From: Psychrobacter immobilis
GTDB taxonomy: Bacteria > Pseudomonadota > Gammaproteobacteria > Pseudomonadales > Moraxellaceae
DNA: 64,000 bases
Assembly: GCF_904846065.1 (NCBI RefSeq)
Contig: NZ_CAJGZV010000001.1
Span: forward strand, 434,001 to 498,000
Direction: 5' to 3'
In this document: positions 28,530-37,843 of the stretch, piece after piece
How positions within the stretch are numbered: the first letter of the stretch is position 1
How the letters are laid out: every line of letters starts with the position of its first letter
Notes under the pieces: generated by a model
What the model was told of the DNA's origin: nothing
Seen by the model: only the letters and a program-made list of their open reading frames with translations
Databases searched by the model: none
Made by a program: the position numbers and the translations under genes

Positions 28530-29365
28530 TATTTACTTCTAAAGGTGACGATATCAAAGGTTCAGAATCAGGCGCAGTACTGATTGTGGTTTTATTAGTA
28601 CTTATCTTAATAACATTGGTTGGTACTATAGCTATTCAAAGAAGTAGTACTGATTTAAAGCTTGCTACTGCTTCACAAGTTGGAAAGCTGACTTTTCAAT
28701 CTACTGATGCAGCATTTAATAAACTTGAAAAAGAAGATAGGTCTTTAGGTAAGGGCAATAGTGTTGATAATGTCAGAGGCTATGTAACTAGACCTGGCAA
28801 GCAGTATATTGGACGTGAAATCATATTCTGTGTACGACCAAAAACTAATAGGTTTTTTAATCAAAATAAATTAACAGAAAAAACATCTGATGGTACAGGA
28901 TATATTTCTGGAAAGAAGGATGGGTTTTGCGATGTAGGTGACTCTGAAGATTATGTTGGTGAAAGTCGCACTGTTACTCAAATGACGTTTGCAAAAAGCT
29001 CAGCTAACGATGCATTACCTTATAGTCTAGAGGGTGATAAAACATTTACAGATGATCAAGTTTCTCAGACAGGACAAACTCCATTTGAATGTGCGAATTT
29101 TGAAGTGTATGCAACCTCGCTGATACCAGCATTCTCTAATGCTGCTACTGCAAAAATAAACGCGTGCCTAAAGACTGTAAATACAGATACTCTAAAAGAT
29201 AAGTGTGAAGAAAAAGTTAAGGCCGAAAATTCGGATTATGCGACACGTCCTGAATTGTTTATAGAATGCAGTATCGATGCCTGTCTTGAAAATCTTGGCG
29301 TACCATACAACACTCAAATGCAAGCTTATAAGTCTAAACCTATTGGCGTGCGCTGCTTAAGCTGA
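28526..29365 (+). CDS. pilX: PilX-family pilus assembly protein
   Basis: Minor pilin-like protein. Near the N-terminus it has SESGAVLIVVLLVLILITLVGTIAIQRSS, a hydrophobic helix preceded by Ser-Gly and lacking the usual Phe+1, as is normal for PilX. A Thr/Ser helix (TDLKLATASQVGKLTFQSTDAAFNK) follows, then a Cys-rich domain (at least seven cysteines) that differs from P. aeruginosa PilX. 279 residues, larger than the ~195 of Pseudomonas PilX. Translationally coupled to pilW (ATGA overlap) and 23 bases before pilY1. The position between pilW and pilY1 supports the assignment. Confidence 0.82.
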   Translation: MIFTSKGDDIKGSESGAVLIVVLLVLILITLVGTIAIQRSSTDLKLATASQVGKLTFQSTDAAFNKLEKEDRSLGKGNSVDNVRGYVTRPGKQYIGREIIFCVRPKTNRFFNQNKLTEKTSDGTGYISGKKDGFCDVGDSEDYVGESRTVTQMTFAKSSANDALPYSLEGDKTFTDDQVSQTGQTPFECANFEVYATSLIPAFSNAATAKINACLKTVNTDTLKDKCEEKVKAENSDYATRPELFIECSIDACLENLGVPYNTQMQAYKSKPIGVRCLS

Positions 29366-29388
29366 TTCCTAGAATTAAGGTAAATATT

Positions 29389-32300
29389 ATGAATAATACA
29401 GTTGCTAAAAAAATTCATTCGTGGCAGCTTAAAACGTTAACGGTAGCAGTCACATCATTTATGATATCTACCACTGCTCAGGCCAGCTTGCAGCGTCATG
29501 GTGACTTGGAAATATATAAAGGTCCGCAAGAGGCACTGCCAGTCATTACTTTGATGCTAGATATCTCAGGTAGTATGAATGATGTTGATGCTCCTAGTGG
29601 CTGTCAATATAATGGTCGCTATTTTTATACTGATAATAGTTCAAGTTATCCTTACCCAAGATATTACTGTAAAGTAGGAAGTGATAAGTATTTTCGCCGT
29701 ATCGATAGCCTCAAGATGGGCGTTTCTGATTTGGTTAAAGACTCCGATTTGCAAGGTATTGTCAAAATTGCTATTGGTACTTACCCTAAACAATCTGGCA
29801 GTTATACTACAAACGGGCATATCGATATACCTGCTAAAAAGTTAGATGCCGCACATAAGACAGATATAGATAACTTCATTAAAGATCTCAAGCCGGATGG
29901 AGGTACACCGGCTGCTCAAGCTTATGCCGAGGCTGGGGCGTATATGATGGGTACGACGACTAATAAGTTAATAAAGAATATCTTTACCTTAGAAAAAGAA
30001 ACTTTTCGTAATAATCAAACAAGTAATACTGGCTACGGACGTGAAGATGCTGTATGCGTAGGTTGGGAGCCTATTAATATAAACTTAATTAGTGCCAGTA
30101 GCAATTTCATAGAATGTAATAACTGGCGAGACTTAGGGAGGCCGTTATATACCAGCGATTTAAATGGTGATATTGAATATAAACAAGGTTGGGAACGGCA
30201 TACATATTATGGGCGGCGTGACCACTATATTTCTTATTACAAAAAAGAGGTAGCGGCTAATGATCCCTTGATTACCAGTAACAACATTAGTCCTTATCCA
30301 ATTAAGGAGCAGTACTTTACCAATAATATTTATAGCGGCTTCCCCTATTCACCAAAAAATACTAAGACCGACGACGAAAAGTACTATGCGTCGCCTCTAC
30401 CTCCAAGTGATAAAACTTGCGCGGGTAATGGTATTTATTTCTTAACGGATGGTGAACCTAACCAATCGAGTGCCACCATTGCCACAACGGTTATGAACAA
30501 CGCCTTAACGCCCGTAGGCTCAACCTCAGGCTCTTTGTCAGTCACTTGTAGTGATGACGATTATAGAGATGAATCTGGCTGGAGTTGTATGTCTAGCTTT
30601 GCTGATAAGCTATTAAACACTGCCAACCCAAGTGAGATTGCGATCAAAACAGCGACGGTTGGGTTTGGTGGTGAGTATAGTAGCCTGCAAAATGCTACAA
30701 CAACAGTGGATTGCGATGCCGCTTCTGATGATAATGTCAAAAAACTATGTAATCTAGGTATTAAAGGTCAAGGTGGTTTTTATTATGCACAGAGTGCACA
30801 AGATATTGTAAATAGCGTCAAGTCCTTGACAGGTAAATTAACCACTGTTATTCCTCCTATCTCTACAGGCAGTATGGCCGTACCTCTAGATGATCTTAAT
30901 GTATCTACTTCACGTAAATTTGCCTATCTGCCAATACTTGACCCAGACCCTTTATCTCCTAAAAAGTTATGGAGAGGAAACCTTAAAAAATATAATATAA
31001 AAAATGGAACGTTAGTCGATAAAGACAACAAGGTGGTTTTTACTGACAAGGATGGGGTATTTGCATTAAATACCTCTGATCTTTATAACACTATCATTAA
31101 TACAAGTCGCGCAGACGCTAGACGGCCTGATCAAGGAAAACCTCAGGTAGGTGGCACGTATCAGCATATCTTTGAAAATAATAACAGCCGTAAGCTCTTT
31201 GTCAACCAAGGTGGAAGCTTAAAAAGTATTGGTACTAGTGCACTTACGGCTTCAGCTAAGCCAGTAGGGTTTAATGCGCTGACGACTTACACTCCGACTC
31301 AAAAGCAACAACTTTTAAATTTTTTAGGCTTTCCAGTGGCAAATACGTTGGATGTCAATGATACAAAAGCGACTGGGGTAGCATTTAATATAAATAAAAA
31401 ACAGCTGGGTGGCGTATTGCATTCTTTGCCACAGCTGATCTCTAAGAAAGCAGAATTGAAGACAGATGGCTCAATTGATAATACTAAACGCGAAGATTAC
31501 GTGCTATATGGTTCACTTGATGGTGCACTTCATGTTATCAAGGATACAGACTATGGTACGAATAAAGCAGGTGAAGAAGTATTCACCTTTATCCCTAAGC
31601 ATATTTTAGAGCAGCAAGGCGCCAGTTTTGTTGATCCTGATAGAGTGGCTAGCGAGTCTATATTTGGTGTTGATGGGCCTTGGACAGTATTTACCAACTA
31701 CAAATATACAAGTACAAAAGTTGAAGCATTACAGTCTCTTGCTTTTGGTGGCCTGAGAATGGGTGGGTCTATGTATTACGGTCTTAATTTATCTGACCTC
31801 ACTGATCCTAAAATGATCTATTCAGTCGGTTCGACCTATGCTATTGATGGTAGTGCAACTGCAAAAGGGATCAAAAATGACATTGTTGCCAACGCTACTA
31901 CTAATAGCAATGAACAAAAAGCATATGCAAAAATGGGTCTTAGTTTTGCTGAGCCTAGTGTAGGCTATGTCATGAAAGATGGTAAGCGAGTCATGGTAAA
32001 TTTCTTGGCTGGTGGTTACGATCGCTGTTATGAAGATACTAAATTTAAACTTGGCACAGCTGTAACGACCAATACGCTAGCAAACTGTAATGGCAAAGCC
32101 ACTGCTCAAGGCAACGGCATCTATATGGTTCAAGTAGGTCAAGAAGAAGTTGATAAAACAACATCTACTGCTCCGAATGCAACTAACGAAAACAGCTTTA
32201 ATACGACCTCAGGTAATGGCGATTTATTGTGGTGGACGAGCAGCGACAATAATGGCGCTGGAAACAGTAAGTTCACTCAAGCATCAGATATGAAGCATAG

Positions 32301-33381
32301 TGTAGTCACTGAAGTTCGAGTGCTAGATAGAAACTACGATGGACTAACAGATCAAATAGTTTTTGCAGACTTGGGTGGGCAAGTATGGCGAGTAGATATT
32401 AATAGTGCCACAGATGCTCGTGACTTTTCTGTCAAAAGAGTCACTAAGGTACTTGATCTGTCCGCTGGCGGTACTAATGCTGCATCTAGTGGGACTGATG
32501 CACTTCCAAGAATATATGAAAAACCATTAGTGACATTTACTAGGCTAGGTGAAGGCACTGATATTGTGGGGCTAGTAACTGTAGGTACGGGCGATAGAAG
32601 CTCTCCTGTCACAGCACAACGAAACGTAGCCGATCGCATCTATACTTTTGTAGATCAGGATATTGCACGTCCTGATTTGTTTTGTTACGACGTTCAGGAT
32701 ACTACGGTCGATGAATGTGCAAACGTGACGCTGACTCTAAAGCAGCAAACAGCAATAACACCTACAAACTTAGTAGAGCTCACCACCAACACCTCTGGTG
32801 AGTTTACTAATAACAATACAATCAAAACGACAATGGACAACTATACAAAACTTGGTTGGTATATGCCATTAACGATGTGGTCTGAAGCCAAGACTAATGG
32901 TACGCAGGCTATTTCGACAAATAATAGAGGTCTCAAGATGTTTAACCAGCCAGATGCGATAGCTGGTTTGTTATTCACTACCGTCTACAATCCTAATGTG
33001 GGAGATACTTCAGGTACTTGTTCTGCAGGTGTGACTGGACGTACTCAGAGAGAGCAACTATGCTTACCTTACGGTGTATGTTTGAGTAAAGGGTTGGACG
33101 CCAGTGGCAATCTTACTGGAAATTGGGCAGTGCGAAAAACGCGTTACGTCTCTAATGCAGGTATAGGTATCGTCGATAACATTATTGCAGACGGTAATTT
33201 CGACGGTGATGTAAAAAACAGTGTTGTAGTACTAGAAAACTCTTGTCCAAGTGGGAATTGTGGCGGCGGTAAAATTGATTTGGTTGTCAATCCTATTACT
33301 GAAGAATTAAATTGTCAGGGTACTAGCTGTAAAGTAGTGACAGATTCGCAGCTAGATCCCATGGAATGGAAGGAGCGATAA
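29389..33381 (+). CDS. pilY1: Type IV pilus tip adhesin / assembly factor PilY1 (PilC family)
   Basis: Large secreted tip protein used in pilus extension, adhesion and surface sensing. The signal peptide ends near TAQA (28-33). An N-terminal von Willebrand A domain has a MIDAS motif LDISGSMND (Asp58, Ser60, Ser62), plus a second MIDAS-type Thr in DGGTPAAQA. The C-terminal PilY1 beta-propeller contains VLYGSLDGALHVI and the calcium loop DRNYDGLTDQIVFADLGGQVWRVD near residue 980, matching the EF-like loop in Pseudomonas PilY1. 1,330 residues, slightly longer than PAO1 PilY1. Cys-rich insertions occur in the VWA domain. Ends immediately before the next pilin gene. Confidence 0.92.
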   Translation: MNNTVAKKIHSWQLKTLTVAVTSFMISTTAQASLQRHGDLEIYKGPQEALPVITLMLDISGSMNDVDAPSGCQYNGRYFYTDNSSSYPYPRYYCKVGSDKYFRRIDSLKMGVSDLVKDSDLQGIVKIAIGTYPKQSGSYTTNGHIDIPAKKLDAAHKTDIDNFIKDLKPDGGTPAAQAYAEAGAYMMGTTTNKLIKNIFTLEKETFRNNQTSNTGYGREDAVCVGWEPININLISASSNFIECNNWRDLGRPLYTSDLNGDIEYKQGWERHTYYGRRDHYISYYKKEVAANDPLITSNNISPYPIKEQYFTNNIYSGFPYSPKNTKTDDEKYYASPLPPSDKTCAGNGIYFLTDGEPNQSSATIATTVMNNALTPVGSTSGSLSVTCSDDDYRDESGWSCMSSFADKLLNTANPSEIAIKTATVGFGGEYSSLQNATTTVDCDAASDDNVKKLCNLGIKGQGGFYYAQSAQDIVNSVKSLTGKLTTVIPPISTGSMAVPLDDLNVSTSRKFAYLPILDPDPLSPKKLWRGNLKKYNIKNGTLVDKDNKVVFTDKDGVFALNTSDLYNTIINTSRADARRPDQGKPQVGGTYQHIFENNNSRKLFVNQGGSLKSIGTSALTASAKPVGFNALTTYTPTQKQQLLNFLGFPVANTLDVNDTKATGVAFNINKKQLGGVLHSLPQLISKKAELKTDGSIDNTKREDYVLYGSLDGALHVIKDTDYGTNKAGEEVFTFIPKHILEQQGASFVDPDRVASESIFGVDGPWTVFTNYKYTSTKVEALQSLAFGGLRMGGSMYYGLNLSDLTDPKMIYSVGSTYAIDGSATAKGIKNDIVANATTNSNEQKAYAKMGLSFAEPSVGYVMKDGKRVMVNFLAGGYDRCYEDTKFKLGTAVTTNTLANCNGKATAQGNGIYMVQVGQEEVDKTTSTAPNATNENSFNTTSGNGDLLWWTSSDNNGAGNSKFTQASDMKHSVVTEVRVLDRNYDGLTDQIVFADLGGQVWRVDINSATDARDFSVKRVTKVLDLSAGGTNAASSGTDALPRIYEKPLVTFTRLGEGTDIVGLVTVGTGDRSSPVTAQRNVADRIYTFVDQDIARPDLFCYDVQDTTVDECANVTLTLKQQTAITPTNLVELTTNTSGEFTNNNTIKTTMDNYTKLGWYMPLTMWSEAKTNGTQAISTNNRGLKMFNQPDAIAGLLFTTVYNPNVGDTSGTCSAGVTGRTQREQLCLPYGVCLSKGLDASGNLTGNWAVRKTRYVSNAGIGIVDNIIADGNFDGDVKNSVVVLENSCPSGNCGGGKIDLVVNPITEELNCQGTSCKVVTDSQLDPMEWKER

Positions 33382-33900
33382 GTGCGGCGACCTTTTGAGC
33401 GCGGATTCACTATCATTGAATTGATGATAGTTGTCATGATAATTGGGATACTGGCCGCCGTTGCAGTTCCATCTTATAGGCAATATGTGCGAAAAAATGC
33501 ACAGAGCGAAGCCGAAGCAAACATGCTCAGGTTAAGTATAGAGCTTGAGCAGTGGCGAGCAAAAGCGTTGACCTATGGAGGATTTACACCAAGTAGTGGA
33601 TGGTCGACTACGGCCAATACGGTATATGTTCCTAACGGTAGTAGTGCAACGACTCATAACTATGCTATACGTATCATGCATGTTAGCTCAGCCATTACTC
33701 CTATTGCTGTCTCTTTGTCCACAGCCTCGCCTGCCAATAGCTGGGTGATGGTAGCAACACCGCGTGCTGGTAGTTTGGTCGAAAACAGCCCTATGTTGGC
33801 TTATACCAGTCAAGGCGTTAAGTGTGAATCTAAAGCCAGTAATATAATGGTAGCGGCTGGGTCAGTACAGAATTGTGGACTTGGGAGCAAGATATGGTAA
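33382..33900 (+). CDS. pilE: Type IV minor pilin, PilE family (first copy)
   Basis: Minor pilin with a 7-residue leader [39 protein letters not shown]. The PilE-type helix continuation [27 protein letters not shown] is typical of the PilE protein encoded after pilY1. It starts at GTG 33382 directly after the pilY1 stop, with AAGGAG inside the end of pilY1. 172 residues, two cysteines near the C-terminus. Overlaps the start of the next pilin gene. In other species PilE couples the minor pilin complex to the major pilin. Confidence 0.9.
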   Translation: MRRPFERGFTIIELMIVVMIIGILAAVAVPSYRQYVRKNAQSEAEANMLRLSIELEQWRAKALTYGGFTPSSGWSTTANTVYVPNGSSATTHNYAIRIMHVSSAITPIAVSLSTASPANSWVMVATPRAGSLVENSPMLAYTSQGVKCESKASNIMVAAGSVQNCGLGSKIW

Positions 33901-34355
33901 AGCAAGGTATGAATGGTTTTACACTTATCGAACTTATGATCGTCGTTGTTATTATTGGCATATTAGCAGCGATTGTATATCCAAGTTATCAGGGGTATAT
34001 AGAAAAGGGTAAGCGCGTCGATATGATGTCTGAAATGCAACAGATAGGATCACGAATAGAAGCCAATAAGATTGCCTATAAACGCTATGACCGTATTCCA
34101 CTCAACGAGATATTCAATAATACTGTCAGTGGTGCAGGTACTACTTTTCCTAATACGGGTACGGCGTTGTACAACATTAGCATCACTTCCGTCGATGGTA
34201 CTGGGTTTGATGACAGAGACTGGATACTCACTGCTGCTCCTATATCTGGCACTCAAATGGCCAATGACGGCATACTTACTCTCAATTTTGAGGGGGAAAA
34301 ATGTCGAGGTAGCGGTTTAAATCAAAAATGTGGTATGGCTGATGAATGGAACTAA
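33894..34355 (+). CDS. Type IV minor pilin, PilE family (second copy)
   Basis: A second PilE-type pilin: leader [65 protein letters not shown]. The VYPSYQxY motif after the helix is characteristic of PilE/FimU-like minor pilins. The soluble domain is short, with two cysteines near the end ([11 protein letters not shown]) forming a likely loop. The ATG at 33894 follows GGGAG and overlaps the previous stop; 153 residues. Last gene of the fimT-pilVWXY1-pilE operon. Two consecutive PilE-like genes occur in Acinetobacter relatives too. Confidence 0.88.
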   Translation: MVKQGMNGFTLIELMIVVVIIGILAAIVYPSYQGYIEKGKRVDMMSEMQQIGSRIEANKIAYKRYDRIPLNEIFNNTVSGAGTTFPNTGTALYNISITSVDGTGFDDRDWILTAAPISGTQMANDGILTLNFEGEKCRGSGLNQKCGMADEWN

Positions 34356-34382
34356 CACAATATCAGCAAAAGAATATTCAAA

Positions 34383-34401
34383 ACTGACAAAAAATGTCAG
34401 T
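34383..34401. promoter_or_regulatory. Inverted repeat, possible PilR-type enhancer site
   Basis: Perfect ACTGACA-AAAAA-TGTCAGT, about 190 bases upstream of the pilA sigma-54 promoter. Another TTGACA lies at 34436. In Pseudomonas, PilR sites contain TGTC cores upstream of pilA. The hairpin has no following T-run, so a terminator role for the preceding operon is less likely. Confidence 0.45.
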
Positions 34402-34570
34402 CATACTTACAAATTACTTTTATACAGTAACTGGATTGACAATTATTAGTAGGGTTGCAGCAATATTATTTGTATCCTATATATAGTTTTTTAGACAATG
34501 ATATCGTTTAAACAATAAACGCCATGATTTATTCAAGCATTGTAACTTTAAGCTATTCGTGATTAAAATT

Positions 34571-34586
34571 TGGCACGTTATATGCA
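34571..34586 (+). promoter_or_regulatory. Sigma-54 (-24/-12) promoter of pilA
   Basis: TGGCACGTTATATGCA matches the sigma-54 consensus TGGCACG-N4-TTGCA with the invariant GG-N10-GC spacing. The transcription start would be near 34597, about 88 bases before the ATG. This implies RpoN and PilR-type control, as for pilA of Pseudomonas. Confidence 0.88.
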
Positions 34587-34684
34587 TTAATTATTCTAAG
34601 AGAAAATAGATTATATTACTAAAGATAAAGTGCGGCTGTATCAATAACAGACACTTATCTTTATATACCCCAAAAGGAGTTCTT

Positions 34685-35119
34685 ATGAACACTGCTCAAA
34701 AAGGTTTTACCTTAATCGAACTAATGATCGTTGTTGCTATCATCGGTATCTTGGCTGCGATCGCTATTCCTGCTTACCAGAACTATACTAAGCGCTCGGC
34801 TAATAACGCATGCTTAGCTGAAGCTAAATCTGTTTCTAACATAGCAGTTATTGAGTTACAAGATCCTTCAAGCACACAAGGCTCAGGTGGTATATTGCTA
34901 GCCTCTCTATATGAAAATCAAAGTGCTTGCGATGGTGCTAACGTTGAAGCAGCCAGTGCTACACCTTTGACCGCAGTAAATACTACTGCACAAGTTACCT
35001 TAGCCACTGACTCGGTTATCTTTACACCAAAAGCACCTGGTGACAATCAAGTGAAGTGTGATATTTCAAACGGTGGTAACTGTGAATTAGTAGCTGGTAC
35101 TACAATCACAGGCCGTTAA
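34685..35119 (+). CDS. pilA: Major type IV pilin PilA
   Basis: Structural subunit of the type IVa pilus. Seven-residue leader [48 protein letters not shown], with Glu at +5 and the classic N-terminal helix. The globular domain ends with CDISNGGNC, giving a C-terminal disulfide loop, and TTITGR. 144 residues. A strong ribosome site (AAAGGAG) and its own sigma-54 promoter upstream, with a strong terminator downstream, mark it as the highly expressed major pilin. Unlike Acinetobacter pilins modified by TfpO it does not end in Ser, so any glycosylation would be at an internal residue. Confidence 0.94.
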   Translation: MNTAQKGFTLIELMIVVAIIGILAAIAIPAYQNYTKRSANNACLAEAKSVSNIAVIELQDPSSTQGSGGILLASLYENQSACDGANVEAASATPLTAVNTTAQVTLATDSVIFTPKAPGDNQVKCDISNGGNCELVAGTTITGR

Positions 35120-35161
35120 TTTTATTTAGTAAATATATGCAATAGAAACTATATTAAAAAA

Positions 35162-35187
35162 AGCCGAACAATATGTTCGGCTTTTTT
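35162..35187 (+). terminator. Rho-independent terminator after pilA
   Basis: Nine-bp stem AGCCGAACA/TGTTCGGCT, loop ATA, preceded by an A-run and followed by six T's, about 45 bases after the pilA stop. Confidence 0.9.
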
Positions 35188-35377
35188 GTGCATGTCTTTA
35201 TTATTCAAACATAGATTATGATATTGGGTAAGCAGATTTCTAATTATGCTTAATCACATTCAAATATCTATCAAGAGATTTTATCATGTAAATATTTCAA
35301 ATTTGATTAAAGTCATTAGTGAATATTTATATGATTAAAAACATCATATAGATGGTTTTTGGTTGCCGTACTAATGG

Positions 35378-35393
35378 TGGCATAGTGCATGCA
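35378..35393 (+). promoter_or_regulatory. Sigma-54 (-24/-12) promoter of the second pilin gene
   Basis: TGGCATAGTGCATGCA has the invariant GG-N10-GC spacing and agrees with the sigma-54 consensus at most positions. Transcription would start near 35404, about 25 bases before the ATG at 35428. Confidence 0.75.
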
Positions 35394-35427
35394 GTATTAT
35401 CTTATGACTTACTATTAAGTGACTATA

Positions 35428-35805
35428 ATGTTTAAGATCTCAGAACGTTATTACGACTGTCAAACCGGCTTTACATTGATAGAGCTTATGATAGTAGCTG
35501 CTATTATTAGCTTATTAGCAGCTATTGCTATACCAAGCTATGTTGTATTTACGTCTAGAGCTAATGACAATGCTTGTTTGGGTGAAGCCAAAGCATATAG
35601 CAATCAGGTCTTCTTAGCGCTTAATGACCAAGAGGCCGATTCTGTACCCGAGGCCCCGGTATTAGATAGTTGTTTGACAATGACAGATGCGTCCAGTTGG
35701 ACTGTCGCTACCCAGCAGATCATCACAGCAACCTCTAGGTCCACAGCCACTACCATTATCCAGTGTGATATATCTAAAGGTAACCCCTGCAAAACTTTGC
35801 CTTAG
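35428..35805 (+). CDS. Second PilA-type pilin, tandem paralogue of pilA
   Basis: 125-residue type IVa pilin. Leader ending [32 protein letters not shown], with Glu at +5. It shares ACLxEAKxxSN after the helix and CDISxGxxC at the C-terminus with the adjacent PilA, so both have the same disulfide scheme, but the middle differs and is shorter. An in-frame GTG at 35419 is the alternative start; the ATG fits the predicted transcription start better. Its ribosome site is weak compared with pilA, suggesting lower expression. It may be an alternative or minor subunit, or a copy kept for antigenic variation. Confidence 0.85.
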   Translation: MFKISERYYDCQTGFTLIELMIVAAIISLLAAIAIPSYVVFTSRANDNACLGEAKAYSNQVFLALNDQEADSVPEAPVLDSCLTMTDASSWTVATQQIITATSRSTATTIIQCDISKGNPCKTLP

Positions 35806-35827
35806 ATTATCACTACCTTTACTCTTT

Positions 35828-37699
35828 TCATTCATTAACGTATGGATAAGAGCATATAGGTTTTTGATTGGACTCCAACTTGATGCTTTTACATTCTGTA
35901 TATATTTTCTTAAATACAGCATCACAGCGATCCGTCATATCTAGCACAATGCTTGTGCTAGATATGACATTATTGTAATAATGCTTTAATTGACTGTAAT
36001 ATTGCCATTGGTTGTCACTCCATTTACCTTCTGTATCACACTGCGTTGCTAAATAATAAATACCTAAGTTCTTTTGTGGTAAATAATGCGAAAAATTATT
36101 CAAAGGTTGGTGAAAGCTTGTAGGTATTTTATCTGGAGACAAACCTATTAGATAAGAACTAGCAAGGTAATCACTATAAGCACTCAATAACGGCTGCTTT
36201 TGACCCACAGCCAATATGTTTTGTGCAGTTGTTAGGCGCTCTTGTTCGTTTTTGTCAGACGCATAGGTATATTGCTCCATTTGCCAATAGTAATAATATA
36301 ATTGAACCGCTAGTAAAGCATAGGTTATCCCGATAGCAATGACTACGGGCTTTAAAATAGAAGACTGCGAGTAATGACTTTGCTGATAACTGGCAGTAAG
36401 GGTGCTAATTAGAATCGTTACTAGTAAGACAAACACGATGAAGAAGTGTACATGCCACAATGGAAGCTCGACTAAGCTGTGAACACCAGTGACGATAAGC
36501 ATGGACAGTAGAAATACCGTCTCGACTTGCCAATCCTTGGTAAAGAGTGGCTTAATTACATACCCAAACCCAACTAAAATAATCAGCGTGCCTATAATGC
36601 CATTTTCAGCTAGTAGATTGAAGATAAGACTATGAGAGTGAGAAAACAGTCTATTCTCATAAGGGGTGTGGGTGAACTCAGGGGATGAAGACATGATGAA
36701 ACCTTCATAACCATAACTACCCCAGCCACTACCAAACCAAGGGTGCTCTAAAAATATTAACCATGCCTTATGCCACTCAGACATTCTGGATAATATTCCA
36801 GAGCCCGTCGCCATACGCGCTATACTATTGTCCTCCAGTTGAGAGGTAGGTTGTATCATTGCTAAAAGCGGCGATGTCAAAACTTGAAAAGCTAAGATGA
36901 GTAGTGTGATACCAGCTATTATTTTGAAAAGCCGACTTGGTAGTTGTTTCTGCCATATAGTGGTGATAATGACGAAAACTAATATAGCGAGTGTATAAAC
37001 GAGTATCGCCCTAGAGCTAATATTACCCATAATAGCAGTCTGGAATATGATGAGCCCCCATCCAGCTAGATTGTTTATGCTTTTGCTATACACGAGATAA
37101 CCAGTAGCCAACACGCCCCATGAAAGATAATGGGCTAGTAGATTACGCTGACCTATGTTACCTGAGTATGAGCCACCGACTTCGATAGTGTATATCCAAC
37201 CGTAGAGCCACTCTTGATGCTGCATTTGCAGTAAGACAACAAGGTCTTGTAACACAGCACCTATCATTAGGCAGTAACATAGCAGACGAAATATTTTTTG
37301 ATAACTATGGGCATAGCATAAGGAGACTGTCACAGATGCTAACAATGCTCCTAATATGATAGAACCAATATAGAGCCACTGTATAGAAGGATATACTGGC
37401 TGATTAATATACATATCAATGGCAAGATAGCTTGCGAAAATGGCAAGAAAGACACTAAGACGGTTAGGTATGATAAAGTGCTCTGAGCGTTTGATGGCTA
37501 GGCTAGCACATATGATAAAGAGCGCGATAAAGATAACGCTAGTTAACTCAGCAAAAAAGGCAAACTGAGGCGCCGCTCTTTTATAGATGAAAAAAGGTAA
37601 AGCAACGGCACAGAATAGCAATACCTTCATAATATCAAAAGAGGTGACACTCTGAAGGTTTTGCCATGTAAATGTTCGCTCGTTAGATATCAGTGCCAT
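35828..37699 (-). CDS. pglL: PglL/WaaL-type O-oligosaccharyltransferase (Wzy_C domain)
   Basis: Polytopic membrane protein (623 residues, about 11-12 hydrophobic segments) with a large periplasmic loop. The Wzy_C/O-antigen-ligase core contains GNIGQRNLLAHYLSWG, HPWFGSGWGSYGYEG and HSHSLIFNLLAENGIIGTL, the conserved His-containing loop of PglL, PilO/TfpO and WaaL ligases. A C-terminal ~170-residue soluble tail (ENEQERLTTAQNILAVGQKQPLL) is typical of PglL-type protein ligases. It is convergent with the pilin genes, its stop 22 bases past the second pilin, and divergent from the glycan operon. Together this points to O-glycosylation of pilin or other proteins; WaaL-type lipid A ligase activity cannot be excluded. 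Confidence 0.85.
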   Translation of the reverse strand: MALISNERTFTWQNLQSVTSFDIMKVLLFCAVALPFFIYKRAAPQFAFFAELTSVIFIALFIICASLAIKRSEHFIIPNRLSVFLAIFASYLAIDMYINQPVYPSIQWLYIGSIILGALLASVTVSLCYAHSYQKIFRLLCYCLMIGAVLQDLVVLLQMQHQEWLYGWIYTIEVGGSYSGNIGQRNLLAHYLSWGVLATGYLVYSKSINNLAGWGLIIFQTAIMGNISSRAILVYTLAILVFVIITTIWQKQLPSRLFKIIAGITLLILAFQVLTSPLLAMIQPTSQLEDNSIARMATGSGILSRMSEWHKAWLIFLEHPWFGSGWGSYGYEGFIMSSSPEFTHTPYENRLFSHSHSLIFNLLAENGIIGTLIILVGFGYVIKPLFTKDWQVETVFLLSMLIVTGVHSLVELPLWHVHFFIVFVLLVTILISTLTASYQQSHYSQSSILKPVVIAIGITYALLAVQLYYYYWQMEQYTYASDKNEQERLTTAQNILAVGQKQPLLSAYSDYLASSYLIGLSPDKIPTSFHQPLNNFSHYLPQKNLGIYYLATQCDTEGKWSDNQWQYYSQLKHYYNNVISSTSIVLDMTDRCDAVFKKIYTECKSIKLESNQKPICSYPYVNE

Positions 37700-37718
37700 A
37701 CTATCAATCTCTATAGTT

Positions 37719-37749
37719 TTGTTATGGATTGTAATGAGTGTATTATACT
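37719..37749 (+). promoter_or_regulatory. Possible promoter of the glycan operon
   Basis: TTGTTA at 37719-37724 and TATACT at 37744-37749, in the 144-base gap between the divergent ligase gene and the first glycan gene. The 19-base spacer is long, so this is tentative. Confidence 0.3.
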
Positions 37750-37843
37750 GATAACTTTTCTGTAGAAAGTTGTTTTTACCTTAAAGGCGAATAATAGTAA
37801 ATAATGTCTTATTGCTTAAATTTATCAAGAGATCAGCAAGAAT

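Larger units (their letters stand above)
34356..34684. other. pilA upstream regulatory region
   Basis: 329 bases between the minor pilin operon and pilA. It holds the inverted repeat at 34383-34401 and the sigma-54 promoter at 34571-34586. The predicted leader RNA is about 85 bases, ending with AAAAGGAG before the pilA ATG. Confidence 0.6.
35120..35427. other. Region between the two pilA-type genes
   Basis: About 308 AT-rich bases holding the pilA terminator (35162-35187) and a second sigma-54 element (35378-35393). No TGTC inverted repeat like the one upstream of pilA was seen. Confidence 0.55.

Noticed and set aside
34685..35805. Moraxella-type invertible pilin segment
   Set aside because: The two pilins are in direct tandem, no inverted recombination sites flank them, and no Piv-type invertase is present.
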